From: an uncultured Eubacterium sp. | GTDB taxonomy: Bacteria > Bacillota > Clostridia > Lachnospirales > Lachnospiraceae | Reading direction: 5' to 3' | Length of the DNA stretch: 6,283 bases | Assembly: GCA_947573465.1 (NCBI GenBank) | Contig: CANPET010000097.1 | Location: forward strand, 1-6,283 | Part shown: piece by piece, positions 5,348 through 6,283 of the stretch | Layout of the letters: every line of letters begins with the position of its first letter | Position numbering within the stretch: the stretch's first letter is position 1 | The notes under the pieces: model-generated | Seen by the model: the letters and a program-made list of their open reading frames with translations, nothing else | Told to the model about the DNA's origin: nothing | Databases searched by the model: none | Made by a program: the position numbers and the translations under genes

Positions 5348-6283
5348 ATGAAATACTTTTCAAAACACATTATTTTTTATGTTTTTTTCTTCTCAGTTAT
5401 CATGTTTTTGTCATACCGTACAGATGCGGCTATCACAATGCCTGATGCTGACAATGAAATTATAGTCACACCACAAAGCACTCCAAGAGAAACTTACAAA
5501 TCCTTTCAGGATGCTCTTGACAGTGCACAGGACAACAACGAAAACGAGTACACAAAAATTAAATTAGAAGCAGGAAAAACCTATTATGTAGACATCCCGC
5601 TTCAAATGTATTCCAATACAATTATCGAAGCAGAAGGCGCAGTGATTGAAAAAACTTATGATACTGCTCCTTCCAAAACTTCAGGACTGTTATGTAATGC
5701 TCCTGATGCCACAATTGGTGGATATGATTTAGCTGAAAACCTTTATATTCATGGTGGAACATGGACCGGTGGCAATTTATCAAAAGCCACATCTTCCGGT
5801 ACAAATATAATATTTGTACATGTAAATGGTCTCTTTATCTGGGACGCTGATATTAAGAATGTCTACTGTGGACATTTAATGGAACTAAATGCCGTCAACA
5901 ATGCCGTTATTGATAATTGCAAATTTTCAGGTTTTCTCTCCCCCGACTCTTCCGGTGGTGCTGAGAATGCCATTCAATTAGATATTTCTGCTGAAGCTGA
6001 TGATAATTTAGATGCACCAGATCACAATTCCGTTCCTTCAGGATATAAAAACGATGATTACATTCCATGCCGCAATGTATCTATTACCAATAATATATTT
6101 AATAATAGTCCTGAGATGGGACTCGGATATTTTCCTTCTGCCATAGGTGCCAACAAAATTCTCGTTGTAAAAAAAGGCGTCTACATGGAAAATATCACTA
6201 TTTCAAATAATAAAATTTCTAATGCATCATACGCCGGAATTCTAGCAAGAGGTTTTAAAAACTCTGCCATAGAAAAGAATACT
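5348..6283 (+). CDS. Exported right-handed parallel beta-helix protein (partial, runs off the right edge)
   Basis: An open frame of 312 codons begins at ATG 5348 and continues past the window. AGGAGG lies 5 nt upstream, an excellent ribosome site. Residues 1–28 look like a Sec signal peptide: a basic start (MKYFSKH), a hydrophobic core (IIFYVFFFSVIMFLS) and a cleavage-like end (TDAA). The mature part starts with an FQDALDSAQ motif and a GKTYYVDIPLQMYSNTII block, typical of the N-terminal cap of pectate-lyase-like proteins. It then has repeated short beta-rungs with asparagine turns: NLYIHGGTWTGG (131–142), AVIDNCKFSGF (186–196), NVSITNNIFNN (243–253) and NITISNNKISNASYAGI (282–298). These suggest a secreted or surface beta-helix, either a polysaccharide lyase or hydrolase or an adhesin. 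I see no definite catalytic signature and the C-terminus, where an anchor might be, is missing. It is transcribed divergently from ppaC. Confidence 0.85.
   Translation, partial: MKYFSKHIIFYVFFFSVIMFLSYRTDAAITMPDADNEIIVTPQSTPRETYKSFQDALDSAQDNNENEYTKIKLEAGKTYYVDIPLQMYSNTIIEAEGAVIEKTYDTAPSKTSGLLCNAPDATIGGYDLAENLYIHGGTWTGGNLSKATSSGTNIIFVHVNGLFIWDADIKNVYCGHLMELNAVNNAVIDNCKFSGFLSPDSSGGAENAIQLDISAEADDNLDAPDHNSVPSGYKNDDYIPCRNVSITNNIFNNSPEMGLGYFPSAIGANKILVVKKGVYMENITISNNKISNASYAGILARGFKNSAIEKNT

Noticed and set aside
5622..5804. Minus-strand 60-codon open frame
   Set aside because: It is antisense to the beta-helix gene, which has a signal peptide, an AGGAGG site and beta-helix rungs. The histidine-rich product of the minus frame is a shadow.

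Overview
The window is a low-GC Firmicutes chromosome segment. It most resembles a gut Lachnospiraceae (Roseburia/Blautia/Coprococcus-like Clostridia). This rests on the AT-rich base use, strong GGAGG-type ribosome sites, the UPF0371/DUF1846 protein, the long CBS/DRTGG-type inorganic pyrophosphatase, and an XRE–LytTR–sensor-kinase cassette of a kind common in that family. The genus is inference; no rRNA or other marker gene is present.

Layout, left to right. Positions 1–1433 (minus strand) hold a three-gene regulatory operon read right to left: an XRE-family repressor-like protein, a LytTR-type (AgrA-like) response regulator, and the membrane N-terminus of its probable sensor kinase, which runs off the left edge. 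The regulator and kinase genes overlap by 13 nt. Positions 1434–1746 are non-coding. They hold a 17-bp palindrome in the expected promoter region of this operon and a long hairpin that terminates the gene to the right. Positions 1747–3237 (minus) encode a complete DUF1846 (UPF0371) protein. Its real start is probably a TTG, not the upstream ATG, because the ATG lies inside an inverted repeat. Positions 3265–3405 are a 141-bp structured element with 15-bp perfect terminal inverted repeats. The interior folds into a 23-bp hairpin, a 4-bp mini-hairpin and a 12-bp hairpin, so the whole could form a cloverleaf. It occupies the leader of the DUF1846 gene and is the least explained thing in the window. 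Positions 3457–5100 (minus) encode a manganese-dependent inorganic pyrophosphatase with regulatory CBS and DRTGG domains. A 247-bp divergent promoter region (5101–5347) separates it from a plus-strand gene (5348 to the right edge, incomplete) for an exported right-handed beta-helix protein.

How they fit together: the XRE/response-regulator/kinase set looks like a peptide-sensing (agr-like) switch, but the peptide and processing genes are not visible. The pyrophosphatase and DUF1846 protein are intracellular housekeeping-type genes on the same strand. Little links the blocks functionally. The window reads as a regulatory cassette, two housekeeping genes separated by a repeat element, and a divergent secreted-protein gene.
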